Source: Candidatus Gastranaerophilales bacterium (GTDB lineage Bacteria > Cyanobacteriota > Vampirovibrionia > Gastranaerophilales > Gastranaerophilaceae). From it: a DNA stretch of 56,913 bases. Under the pieces are notes generated by a model that saw nothing but the letters and a program-made list of their open reading frames with translations, searched no databases and was not told the DNA's origin. A program made the position numbers and the translations under genes. The stretch covers positions 1-56,913 of the forward strand of contig CALUVJ010000002.1 in NCBI GenBank assembly GCA_944324195.1. The letters are read 5' to 3'. This document shows positions 17,301-25,455 of this stretch, in pieces. The first letter of the stretch is position 1, and every line of letters starts with the position of its first letter.

Positions 17301-19214
17301 GATAAACCGAGAACGCTTCACGGACTTGCCGTAGATATGGAATTATTCCATTCTAATCTTTTGAATGATTACAAAGATTTCTCTCAAAACCATAAATACA
17401 GACAGGATGCAATAAGAGTTCTTTCAGGTGCTAAGTCTGATGCGGATATTCCTATAGAACTCAGGTTAAATGTTGACAATAACAACTACTTTTTAACAGT
17501 AAGCCCGAGAGCAATTGCAAACGGTAAGCTTTTGATTCCTGTAATTTATGAAGATAAAACACTTTCTGATGAAGATAAAAAATCTCTCGTTGATGCAATT
17601 ATAGATTTAACATACGGCAATTATCTCGGTGAGGGTGCAACAGAGAATATGCAAAAAATCAGAATCAAAGAAATTTCATCACTTAACAATGCTTTTGATG
17701 AAGTTCTTTACCTTGCTGAAAATAACGGTTTGAAGCTTTCAGCAGATGAAAAAGCAAAGTTAAAAGAAGCTGTTGTAAAGCAAGCAAATGCAGCGGATTT
17801 GTCCGGTTACCTTGTTCATGGTGATTTTGACTGGCAGGATATTCCGGCAAACATTAAAAGCAAAAATGAAAAAGCTGCAGCGGAAATTGTCGGAAATCAA
17901 CCGAATTATTCCGGCTATAGTCTGTATATAATCCAGCTTGCACGACTTTTGAAAGATTCTTATGAAAAAACCGGGCTTAATGTAAGTGCAAAAGAACAAT
18001 TAGATAAAGCATTCAAAGATTTTGCGGAAAAATATAATAAAGATACTATAGTTTCTCATACAGAAGATTTTAATAAAATTGAAGATCCAGTAACTGCTAT
18101 GAGAAAGAACGGTTATGCTGCAAGAGATTTAAAAGTTGCTATTGATATGGCATTTAAGCAGGCAGAGTACAAGTCAGGTAAAACAATTGCCAATAAGAAA
18201 GATTCAATAGACAGACTTTATCAAAGCGCTACGGAACCGGCAGTCGCAAAAGAAGCAATGCTTATGGAATTTTTGAAAGCTCTTCCGGGTATTCCGACTG
18301 TTTATTCAGGTGATGAGTTTGGTATGACCGGTTATGAAGAAAAAGCTAAAAACGTTTATTTACAAAACAGAAATGTTTTGCCTTGGACAGAATTAGATGA
18401 AGATTCAGTAATCGGGAATTACAGAAGAGCGGTAAGAGATGCAATAAACGGAACGTTAAAAGACAGATCTAATCCTGAACTTTCGCCATTGAATAACGGT
18501 ACGCCTTATCCTCTGGAGGTTGCGGCAAATTCTAAAACAAGAAGTGAAATAAAATATAGAATAAATCAGATTAATGGTGAATTCGGAGAAATTGATAAAA
18601 AACAAGGCGATGGACAAATTACTAAACAAGAAGCTGACAAGCAAAAATCAGCTTTAAGTGAAGAGCGCAGAAAACTCACTAAGGACCTTGCAAAATATGC
18701 TTATCTTATGCAGAATGCCAACGGTGACGTAACGATTTCTATTATGAATGCAGGTGATGTTAATTTCTCTAACAGATTTAATTACTTCAAAGAATACGGT
18801 CTTGATACTGAAGAAAAGCGCAAAAAGTTCATGCAAGAAAATAACATAGAATCCATAAATCCGGACAATCCGTATGTTCCGATTTTACCAAAATCAGAGC
18901 TGGATATGATATTATTAGGAGCAGGGATTGCGCTTCCGGTCGGAACGGTATTTATGAATGCCAATGCTAAAGATAAGACTGAATATGTTGTAAAAGAAGT
19001 CGGAAGCAAGAAAGCAATCGTAAGAAAAGATGGCGGCAAAATTGTAATGGATGGTATGACTGCGAAAAACGGTGTTATGATATTGAAGAAGATTAAGAAT
19101 ATAATATTTAAGGGGCATCAGAATAAATATTCTCAATATAATTTTGTGTCAAATCCTTACAAGCACAGTGAGCCGGCAGTAGAGGGACAAAATTTGTCCA
19201 TAATTTCAAAATAA
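14376..19214 (+). CDS. Giant GH13 (alpha-amylase family) glycosidase
   Basis: A 1612-aa protein with a GH13 catalytic core. Start is GTG, with AAGGAG 9 bases upstream. Seen: N-terminal FKA motif (residues 12-16, IGFKA), a beta-rich amylase N-domain, nucleophile Asp822 in LDWRLDAAKD, acid/base Glu870 in VVAEITD, transition-state Asp976 in GNHDKPR, and GIPTVYSGDEFG at 1305. About 270 extra, mostly helical, residues lie between Asp976 and that motif, and some 800 residues precede the nucleophile. A hydrophobic segment (about 1510-1528) and a second motif, IIFKG, occur near the C terminus. No signal peptide, so an intracellular or membrane-attached alpha-glucan enzyme is inferred. The next gene, an AAA+ ATPase, begins 16 bases later. 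It could be a glucan hydrolase or a transferase. Confidence 0.88.
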   Translation: MFVNKINGVSNIGFKAYQHVKNDVGETVMRFNYPYDYEKESCEIQIFSAKPNEKYNYQLSEKPVAVIYLKPEGVNVNLQEITNLDRDEAFAYKVVRKDKSTGKVIWEGADTGMKIKNENGEYVFRVMSGQGIKEVTDSDGKVTHEEDFNDSVNNYQYTLVSRKGTTPMVQGAGYLITPDSLMPGAKFKDFNDARTGGIYYDKDFQKEMEGVIKNFSNVHGGSIAGAQKIIPYLKENGYKYVFSTPMANGSKAWSLGYWNKNNMQVSPNIGNTENFASYFRELYKNGLKYVYDGTFTSEGLEGIHFQYALRWAQRNPQTYYWFRMTGLKNSNLGLGTVPKNKENLRHRIVNAPYNYELQADGTYKKVANPRYNSQKETLFQIYDASQASDRQIQDLDNAIINYEKLTEGKALDINNHDDTIINFIFQINPKEYDNRIKVINELNKKFGKNINLDTADGTIMAAQFSNFKIDKKNEGGFVTWDANTDMAKMNYHISGYDEKILQSIVSHSQREYERMLTERGSKEVQDMTVQAGKYWTGKVKNIQTMYTAKTIGTAKSVEAIENLIKDGKLPEEARLDSATLTNIINGHYLLKPKGVLAKDDVTIKALMNLPLDTLELGENTVGVLSTSYFSNRATTDDTIGVSRFDLMKQNNPHLVEPYTKIYNKVNSLFNNELKDFADAVIKKANETANEKLLDNSGDYTEYGEYVMELVGQDIAKYAFLKALGGESFKTKILPSGEMTYDYAALRDGTTLKGLGINGYSPEDEASKLEKKMEKGLASLSESDIAYVAESVSQRIAGTDTSSFRIAEALVDRTGLGLDWRLDAAKDVMDMDAVRNEDDAFDDNWDDAIKFWARFVQAVKSENPNAYVVAEITDIPDLMADTYGLDSCPYDGLTNIGQKFNGEPDAFAKFFNETGITSEAGYSYFFTDLLTNFAPSFDEGNGLSESHDRYVPRFELLMQTRSADYLRNLYTFMGNHDKPRTLHGLAVDMELFHSNLLNDYKDFSQNHKYRQDAIRVLSGAKSDADIPIELRLNVDNNNYFLTVSPRAIANGKLLIPVIYEDKTLSDEDKKSLVDAIIDLTYGNYLGEGATENMQKIRIKEISSLNNAFDEVLYLAENNGLKLSADEKAKLKEAVVKQANAADLSGYLVHGDFDWQDIPANIKSKNEKAAAEIVGNQPNYSGYSLYIIQLARLLKDSYEKTGLNVSAKEQLDKAFKDFAEKYNKDTIVSHTEDFNKIEDPVTAMRKNGYAARDLKVAIDMAFKQAEYKSGKTIANKKDSIDRLYQSATEPAVAKEAMLMEFLKALPGIPTVYSGDEFGMTGYEEKAKNVYLQNRNVLPWTELDEDSVIGNYRRAVRDAINGTLKDRSNPELSPLNNGTPYPLEVAANSKTRSEIKYRINQINGEFGEIDKKQGDGQITKQEADKQKSALSEERRKLTKDLAKYAYLMQNANGDVTISIMNAGDVNFSNRFNYFKEYGLDTEEKRKKFMQENNIESINPDNPYVPILPKSELDMILLGAGIALPVGTVFMNANAKDKTEYVVKEVGSKKAIVRKDGGKIVMDGMTAKNGVMILKKIKNIIFKGHQNKYSQYNFVSNPYKHSEPAVEGQNLSIISK

Positions 19215-19230
19215 TAAAAGGTAAGAGAGT

Positions 19231-20691
19231 ATGAGAGTCGGTGCAGTAGGTATAAACTGCGGTTATTATAGTAAAAGCCGGAATATAAAACAGTATAGAA
19301 ATAATTTGATAAACAAAACTGATACAGTGTCTTTTAGGGGGCTATTCAGTTCCGGGCCGGATTTGTCAACACGGTTTGCATATGGGCTGGAAGCATTGGA
19401 CGGACAATCTGTTCTGGTTGTAACCTCCAATGAAGAAAGTTCTAATATGATGCTTGAACTTTATGCGGATAAAATTGACATTCCGGTGATGAAAAAATAT
19501 ACTCTGCTTGTAAAGCCGGGAGAGTTGAAAAACCGCGACGATTTGAGTGCAAATTTTGCTATATTTAAAAAAGATAAAGATTATAATATTCTCTCTCTTG
19601 CGGATAATCCTATCATAGGAATACAAGTTGCAAATCCAAAAGACGAATTTAATGAAAAAAACCGGATTTTTTCCGGAGAGAAAAAAGTTCTAATAGACGG
19701 TGTTGCTATAGATACAGGTGAATTATTTTATTCGGAAAAACCAAAGTTTGTATTTAATACTCCGAAAAATTACTATGCAGATAGTGCAAAAAGATATTTG
19801 ACCCTAAATACCGTAAATGAGTTTAAGGACTTCAACAAAAGAACGATTTCAGCTCTGAACTCTTCTAAGAAAGTTGAGCCCAAAACAGGATTTAGATTTA
19901 GTGATATTGGCGGTTTGGATAGTGTAATAGAGACCCTGAAAAAATATGTAGTAAGACCTATTAATTATCCGCAGGTGTTTGAAAATATAAGATTAAATAA
20001 GGGGATTCTTTTGTGGGGGCCGCCGAGGTGCGGGAAAACTCTTCTTGGTAAAGCTTTAGCTAATGAAACCGGAGCAAAATACAGCGAATATAATGCAAAT
20101 GAATTTAAATCATCAACGCTCGGCTCTTCAGAAGCTTCTATACGTGAGATGTTTAAAAAAGCTGTTGCGAACGCTCCTTCGATAACATTTATTGATGAAA
20201 TTGATTCTATTGCAAAGAAGCGTGACGGCTCTTCCAATTCCAGATTTGATGATCCGATGGTGAACCAGCTTTTGGGCTGCATGAGCGATTTAGAAAAAAC
20301 TAAAACTCCGGCATTTATTATTGCAGCCACAAACAGAAAGGATTTACTGGATCCGGCTCTTGTTGCTTCCGGAAGATTCGGCTTGCATCTGGAAGTCCCT
20401 ATACCTGATGAGAAAGGGTTAAAACAAATTTTCAATATACATATAAAAGACAAGCCGGTTATGCAAAATGTATCAGTAGATGAACTTACGAGGATGATGT
20501 CGTTGCACAAATTTAACGGCTCTGATGTCGCAGAGGCAATCACAAATGCTTATTTTAACGCGCTTGAACGATTGAGCATGTTTGAAAAGATGGATAACAG
20601 AACCTTTACTTATGCTGATTTACAAAAAATTGCAATCAGTAAAGAGGATTTTCACTTAGCAATGCAAAAAATCGTCAGACAGAAGATTTAA
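19231..20691 (+). CDS. AAA+ ATPase (Cdc48/FtsH-like) with VSFRG motif
   Basis: A 486-aa AAA+ ATPase. The N-terminal 210 residues form a domain I do not recognise, with VSFRG at 33-37. The ATPase domain follows: Walker A GPPRCGKT (263-270, Lys269), Walker B ITFIDEIDS, sensor FIIAATNR, and SGRFGLHLEV with an arginine finger, all close to the Cdc48/PAN/FtsH group. The usual Walker A Gly-Thr is replaced by Arg-Cys, which is unusual but keeps GK[ST]. No transmembrane span or protease domain. Begins 16 bases after the giant GH13 gene, so likely the same transcript. Overlaps ldpA tail to tail by 17 bases. Confidence 0.85.
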   Translation: MRVGAVGINCGYYSKSRNIKQYRNNLINKTDTVSFRGLFSSGPDLSTRFAYGLEALDGQSVLVVTSNEESSNMMLELYADKIDIPVMKKYTLLVKPGELKNRDDLSANFAIFKKDKDYNILSLADNPIIGIQVANPKDEFNEKNRIFSGEKKVLIDGVAIDTGELFYSEKPKFVFNTPKNYYADSAKRYLTLNTVNEFKDFNKRTISALNSSKKVEPKTGFRFSDIGGLDSVIETLKKYVVRPINYPQVFENIRLNKGILLWGPPRCGKTLLGKALANETGAKYSEYNANEFKSSTLGSSEASIREMFKKAVANAPSITFIDEIDSIAKKRDGSSNSRFDDPMVNQLLGCMSDLEKTKTPAFIIAATNRKDLLDPALVASGRFGLHLEVPIPDEKGLKQIFNIHIKDKPVMQNVSVDELTRMMSLHKFNGSDVAEAITNAYFNALERLSMFEKMDNRTFTYADLQKIAISKEDFHLAMQKIVRQKI

Positions 20692-21589
20692 CAAGTTCTT
20701 TCGCTGCTTCTATCGCTTCATGTTGACACTCCAGACAATCCCAGAAGTCATTAGAATTTATGTATGGTTTAACAATTTTTCTCGCCCATGAACCGATTGC
20801 TATACCCCAGTAATTGATTCCGCAAAGCTTTGCAAGTTCTGCGGTTTTTGAGTTTGTACCGCCGGAAAGAACTATATGTACAGGTAAATTCGCATTTTGT
20901 ATGATTTCTGCCATTGCAACAGCCTGCAGAGTAGTTTTATAGCTGTCGTCTGAGCCGCTCATAGGAATGCCGTCCGCTTGTACAATTGTTGTGTAAGGTT
21001 TTCTGTGCGCAATCATGCTTCTTATACGGCTTATTACTTCTTTGTTTCCAAAATATTCGCGGTCTATGCAAATTGAAGCATATTTTGGATTACACTCATT
21101 AATTACTCCCCATTTGTAGTCAAGATCTTGTCTATCTTGCCCCATAGCATGAAGCTCCAGCATCTCAACGCCGTTTTCTACCATATACGGCAAAATTTCT
21201 TTTACGTTAACATCCTTTTCATACATTGTCATGGCGCCTGTCGGACATTTCTTGGCACAAGTTCCGCAGCCGACACATCTTTTATCATTAATCATTATCG
21301 AAGGATAAATTGCATCATTCGGGCAATTCCTCAGGCAGTTTCCGCATTTTATACAGACACTTTCTTTAATTCGGGCTTTTGTAATATGCGGGTCGCCTTT
21401 AATACCTACGCTTACGCAAAAGTGAGCATCCTTAAGTCCGGCAAGTTCAACAGCTTCTTTTGCGGCGTCTAAAACATCTTTTCTGGCTGATATATCAAAA
21501 TACTCACATCCGGCTTTTGCATAAATATAAACCAGACGTTTTACACTTTCACAATCTTCATTCCCGGCACCGCAGACAATTTTAAGCAT
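20675..21589 (-). CDS. ldpA: LdpA-like iron-sulfur protein
   Basis: A 304-aa protein matching cyanobacterial LdpA, a redox-sensing input component of the circadian clock. Seen: N-terminal KIVCGAGN, then two ferredoxin-like clusters (Cys 79, 82, 85, 89 and Cys 105, 108, 111, 115). A C-terminal domain with the IVQADGIPMSGSDDSYKTT segment, which recalls the IWQTDGRPMSGD region of cyanobacterial LdpA, completes it. The match is from memory of the family and not a search. It ends a seven-gene operon after the rsmH and ftsL-like genes. No kai genes are visible. A general Fe-S redox role is more likely than a clock role here. Confidence 0.75.
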   Translation of the reverse strand: MLKIVCGAGNEDCESVKRLVYIYAKAGCEYFDISARKDVLDAAKEAVELAGLKDAHFCVSVGIKGDPHITKARIKESVCIKCGNCLRNCPNDAIYPSIMINDKRCVGCGTCAKKCPTGAMTMYEKDVNVKEILPYMVENGVEMLELHAMGQDRQDLDYKWGVINECNPKYASICIDREYFGNKEVISRIRSMIAHRKPYTTIVQADGIPMSGSDDSYKTTLQAVAMAEIIQNANLPVHIVLSGGTNSKTAELAKLCGINYWGIAIGSWARKIVKPYINSNDFWDCLECQHEAIEAAKELVKSSV

Positions 21590-21592
21590 ATT

Positions 21593-22117
21593 TTAAAATC
21601 CTATAGCATAATTAAATATTTTCTTTTTTGCTGAGTGCTGAGTTGATGCAGCTTTATCAATAGTAATTTCCGGTGTTTCTATTACCTGGCCGGCTCTTTG
21701 GAGCATGTTATTTTCTTGTAATGTTTTATCAACATTATTAAAAGATTTTAATGCATCCAATTTATTTTGAAGTTCTTCATTTTCGTTGTTTAAAATAACA
21801 GTCTGCCTGCTTAAGTCATTTAATTTCATTTCACAGGAAATAACAAAATAATAGCTTACAATAACAATACCTATTAATAAGCTCAGCATAACACATAGCA
21901 TTTTATTTACTTTTTTTATTGCCATATCTTTGACCAGATTTTCTTTTGGAAAGTACCCTTCTATTATACTATTAACAGCTAAATTTTGAACAGATTTATC
22001 AACAAAAGATTTTTTTGTATTTTCCTTAACCTGATACTCTTTTTTATATTCTCCAGAAAACTTTTTAATAAAACTATCTAACCCTGATTTATTGTTGATT
22101 TTTAAAGCCGAAACCAA
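21593..22117 (-). CDS. ftsL: FtsL-like cell division protein
   Basis: A 174-aa single-pass membrane protein. A 70-residue cytoplasmic N terminus is followed by one membrane helix (about 73-95) and then a short extracytoplasmic coiled coil (97-125, LSRQTVILNNENEELQNKL). This is the architecture of FtsL/FtsB of the division complex. Sequence similarity in this family is always low, so the call rests on topology and on its place 42 bases downstream of rsmH, the usual rsmH-ftsL order. The N-terminal extension is longer than in E. coli FtsL (121 aa). Confidence 0.65.
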   Translation of the reverse strand: MVSALKINNKSGLDSFIKKFSGEYKKEYQVKENTKKSFVDKSVQNLAVNSIIEGYFPKENLVKDMAIKKVNKMLCVMLSLLIGIVIVSYYFVISCEMKLNDLSRQTVILNNENEELQNKLDALKSFNNVDKTLQENNMLQRAGQVIETPEITIDKAASTQHSAKKKIFNYAIGF

Positions 22118-22159
22118 AATATATACTCCTCTGCTCCCCGAATTCGGCCGTCATTTTTA

Positions 22160-23083
22160 CTAAATAGCTTTTACAATCCTCAACTTTGCACTTCTTGACG
22201 GCGGATTCTCCAAAATCTCCTTTTCGCTTGCCATTATTGGTTTTTTGTTTACCAATTCTATTTTTGGCGGCGGGCATTTGCAAATCATATCATTGCATCT
22301 GCACTTCTGGCTTTCAAATTTGAAGAATTGTTTTACAATTCTGTCCTCCAAAGAATGAAAACTTATTACAGAAATTATACCATCTTTGTCCAATAAATCC
22401 AATATGTCATGCAGTACAATATTTACATTTTTTAACTCATTGTTAACTTCTATCCTAATAGCCTGAAACACTCTTGTAGCAGGGTGTATATGAGACTTAA
22501 CCCGAGGAGTCGCACTGATAATGAGATCAGCAAGTTCTTTCGTTGTTCTAATCGGCTTAGCCCTTCTAGTTTCAATAATCTTTTTTGCAATTCTTTTTGA
22601 AAAACGTTCTTCTCCATACTCGCTGAATATCCTTACTAAATCTGCTTCTGAATAATTATTAACGACATCATAGGCGGAGAAATCGCTTTCCATGTCAAAT
22701 CTCATGTCTAAAGGAGCGTCTTTTGAGAATGAAAACCCTCTTTCAGTTTTTGTAAGCTGATGATAAGATGCCCCCAAATCAAGAATTACGCCGCCTGTAA
22801 TTTTTTCTATACCGAGTTTGTGCAACTCTTCTTTAATATTTGTGTAAGATGATTTTACTATGGTTAGGTTGGGGTAATCTTTAAGCCTTTCTTCTGCATG
22901 CCGGATAGCTTCGTCATCGATATCGAACGCGATAAGTCTGCCGTTTGGCGAAATTCTTTTCAAGATTAATTCGCTGTGGCCGCCGCCGCCAAGTGTGCAG
23001 TCGACATAAATCTTGCCGTCTTGGCACTCCAGAGCATCAACTGCTTCATTCAGCATTACCGTATAATGTTTAAAATCATCCAT
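22160..23083 (-). CDS. rsmH: 16S rRNA m4C1402 methyltransferase RsmH
   Basis: SAM-dependent N4-methylation of C1402 of 16S rRNA. 307 aa, normal length. Seen: N-terminal YTVMLNEAVDAL, the SAM motif DCTLGGGGHSELIL, DLGASYHQL and the C-terminal FHSLEDRIVKQFF. Part of the minus-strand operon with dtd upstream and the ftsL-like gene downstream, the conserved start of the division/cell-wall cluster. Confidence 0.96.
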   Translation of the reverse strand: MDDFKHYTVMLNEAVDALECQDGKIYVDCTLGGGGHSELILKRISPNGRLIAFDIDDEAIRHAEERLKDYPNLTIVKSSYTNIKEELHKLGIEKITGGVILDLGASYHQLTKTERGFSFSKDAPLDMRFDMESDFSAYDVVNNYSEADLVRIFSEYGEERFSKRIAKKIIETRRAKPIRTTKELADLIISATPRVKSHIHPATRVFQAIRIEVNNELKNVNIVLHDILDLLDKDGIISVISFHSLEDRIVKQFFKFESQKCRCNDMICKCPPPKIELVNKKPIMASEKEILENPPSRSAKLRIVKAI

Positions 23084-23118
23084 AATAAGATTTTAGCATA
23101 TAAAGATTTTTACAAAAT

Positions 23119-23556
23119 CTACATTTCCAGCATAAACGTAACCGGTCCGTCATTGATTAATGCGACGTCCATCATTGCTCCGAATTTTCCTGTTCCGACA
23201 TTAATTCCATGTGACTTAATTTTTTCTACAAAATTTTCATATAGTTTATCGGCAATTTCAGGCGGAGCGGAGCCGTCAAAACTCGGCCTGGTTCCCTTTT
23301 TACAATTCCCGCACAGTGTAAATTGCGAAACGATAAGCATGTCTCCCTGAATATCAAGAATTGATTTATTCATCTTGTCGTTTTCATCCGGAAAAATTCT
23401 CAAATTTACAAGCTTAACCGCCATTTTTTCTATTTTTTCTTCGGAATCTCCCTTTTCAATGCCGACGAGTGCCAGTATTCCGGTATTAATTTGTGAATAT
23501 AGACTGTTATCAATTGTAACGGAAGCCTTTTTTACTCTCTGAATCAAAACTTTCAT
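23119..23556 (-). CDS. dtd: D-aminoacyl-tRNA deacylase
   Basis: Hydrolyses D-aminoacyl-tRNAs, including D-Tyr-tRNA. 145 aa. Seen: N-terminal MKVLIQRVKKASV, the SQFTLCGN motif and the C-terminal NDGPVTF motif, both part of the active site, with the cross-subunit Gly-Pro. Start overlaps the stop of the Maf gene by 4 bases (ATGA), so translation is coupled. Confidence 0.95.
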   Translation of the reverse strand: MKVLIQRVKKASVTIDNSLYSQINTGILALVGIEKGDSEEKIEKMAVKLVNLRIFPDENDKMNKSILDIQGDMLIVSQFTLCGNCKKGTRPSFDGSAPPEIADKLYENFVEKIKSHGINVGTGKFGAMMDVALINDGPVTFMLEM

Positions 23557-25448
23557 TTAATTTCACCTATTGCCTTATTTATATAAGCGTTAACAACTTT
23601 TACGGCTTTTTCTGAATTATCAAAATATTCATTAAATTTTGTGATTAATGTTGACATATTTTTAGTATCAAAGCTTCTTGACATTTTCATTGTATAATCC
23701 AAGTCAATACGTTCTTTAGCGGTTATAAAGTCGTAAAGAGTGTTTGAGTTTGACGTACTTAATTGTAAAAAGATTGAAGATACTTTTTTTAAATCTTTTA
23801 GAACTTCAACTGTAGCATTTTTGTATCTTTTGAAATCGTTATTTAGGGATTTTACTGCACTTTGGCCGTTCTTTACTTCGTTTAATATTTTGTTTAATAA
23901 GCTTGTTTCAAGTTTTAGTTTTTCTTCAATATCATTAATATCAAATTTGTAATCACAATTTAACTCTCTGTTTTGTATAGGTTTTGTATCTTTGAGAGCT
24001 TCTTCAAGCGGAATGTTTTCATATCCGTCAATTTGGGCACCGACTAAGGAGGTGTTTATAAATTTCCTGTCACTAAATTTTTGCGCAAATTCGCTTAAAG
24101 GTCTTATAAATGCCGCATAAACAGATTCTGTCGGAATTTGTTCTCCTTTAATGCTTTTCACGTAATAAAGAGAATTGTTAAGATTTTTTAATCTGGTCTT
24201 TGCTGCCTTAATTCGAGTTTCTTCATCGGGATAGTTGCTCAAAGATCTTACAAAATTATCAAAATCTTTTGCTGTTATTTCCCATTTGTTTCCCTCTTTA
24301 TTAAACCGACACTCCAAATCCTTATAGGCAGAGTCTTTGCTATAGCATTGTCCGTCTATATAAGCAAGATCCTGTCCGACCATTACAATCTTTGAGCAGC
24401 CTAAAATCCTTGCAACGTTTAGCGCGGTGTAAGAAACTGTTCCTTTGGAAAGATATTCGTCTGTCTTTTCGTTAATTATTTTGCTCCAAAAAGAATTCAC
24501 AGGCATGTTATCTGAAATATGGGAATAAATTTGCTTAAATTTGAACTTTCTGAGGTTGATATTTGAATAAGGCTCCGTTACAAAATTAACCTGTGAAAGG
24601 TCAAGTCCTTCGAGCTGTTTAGATGAGTCAAAAGTCTCAATTATACATAAAAAATCCGGCGTAATTCCGTGTTTAGCAATGGTTTTCATTGCCGTTCCGA
24701 CAACTATTAATACGATATTATCTCTGTATTTTTTAATAGTTTCAATGTTTCTGTCAAGTGTAGGGCCTGCCGAGACGACAACTGCAGTCTGCCCTTTATA
24801 GAAATCTTTTATTGAACTTAAAGGCGGTTCTTTTATAAGATTTGGTATGTTTTGAATGATTGTGCGAGTTATAGGGTAGAACTTTTGTTGTGTATATTTT
24901 AAATCCAGTGAATATGAGCCGACCAGACGTTGAAGTTTTTCCACCATTTCGTTAAATTTTTCCGGAGCCATTTCCCGATATGCTGCAGTTGTAAGCATGA
25001 GCGGTGTATTTTTAACGTTTGATTTTTGATAAATGTACTCACCTGCTTTTTCAATATTATCTGTAATAAATACATTGTTTTTTAGAATATCATTGGAAAA
25101 ATCAACGAGTGAGAAGGCTGTCTTAATTATATTTAAATCCGGTTCATACAAAATCACTGTTCCGGAAGAATTTGCTGATGCCACCTGAAACAGATAACCC
25201 AACCCAAGCCCGTAAATAAGATGTATCGAAACAGGCGTATTTGCGGCCATTGAAAATATTTCTTTTGCTTCGGCAAGCGGATTTTGTCTGTTGTGAAGAT
25301 ATGTATTTTTATATGCCAGATTATAAAATCCGTTTTCATTTACAAGCTGCGGTATATTGTCTACAATATGCCTGTTAATTTTTTCAGCAAGTTCTCTGTT
25401 ATTTTTGGCAAGCGAAACTAAATTTTTTTCAAGTAAATTCACACACAA
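23553..25448 (-). CDS. Motility accessory factor (Maf, DUF115) glycosyltransferase-like
   Basis: A 631-aa DUF115/MptE-like protein of the motility accessory factor family, implicated in flagellin glycosylation with nonulosonic acids in Campylobacter, Helicobacter and Clostridium. Seen: the conserved TAVVVSAGPTLDRNI loop, the block TPDFLCIIETFDSS, and SKIVMVGQDLAY, which belong to the central domain. No membrane spans, so cytoplasmic, as expected for modification before export. It lies in an operon with rlmN (7-base gap) and dtd (4-base overlap) and not beside a flagellin gene. The three flagellins in this window are natural candidate substrates, an inference. Confidence 0.85.
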   Translation of the reverse strand: MCVNLLEKNLVSLAKNNRELAEKINRHIVDNIPQLVNENGFYNLAYKNTYLHNRQNPLAEAKEIFSMAANTPVSIHLIYGLGLGYLFQVASANSSGTVILYEPDLNIIKTAFSLVDFSNDILKNNVFITDNIEKAGEYIYQKSNVKNTPLMLTTAAYREMAPEKFNEMVEKLQRLVGSYSLDLKYTQQKFYPITRTIIQNIPNLIKEPPLSSIKDFYKGQTAVVVSAGPTLDRNIETIKKYRDNIVLIVVGTAMKTIAKHGITPDFLCIIETFDSSKQLEGLDLSQVNFVTEPYSNINLRKFKFKQIYSHISDNMPVNSFWSKIINEKTDEYLSKGTVSYTALNVARILGCSKIVMVGQDLAYIDGQCYSKDSAYKDLECRFNKEGNKWEITAKDFDNFVRSLSNYPDEETRIKAAKTRLKNLNNSLYYVKSIKGEQIPTESVYAAFIRPLSEFAQKFSDRKFINTSLVGAQIDGYENIPLEEALKDTKPIQNRELNCDYKFDINDIEEKLKLETSLLNKILNEVKNGQSAVKSLNNDFKRYKNATVEVLKDLKKVSSIFLQLSTSNSNTLYDFITAKERIDLDYTMKMSRSFDTKNMSTLITKFNEYFDNSEKAVKVVNAYINKAIGEIK

Positions 25449-25455
25449 ACTCCCT

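Noticed and set aside
22089-22283. 64-aa frame between rsmH and the ftsL-like gene
   Set aside because: It overlaps the end of rsmH in another frame and has no recognisable content.
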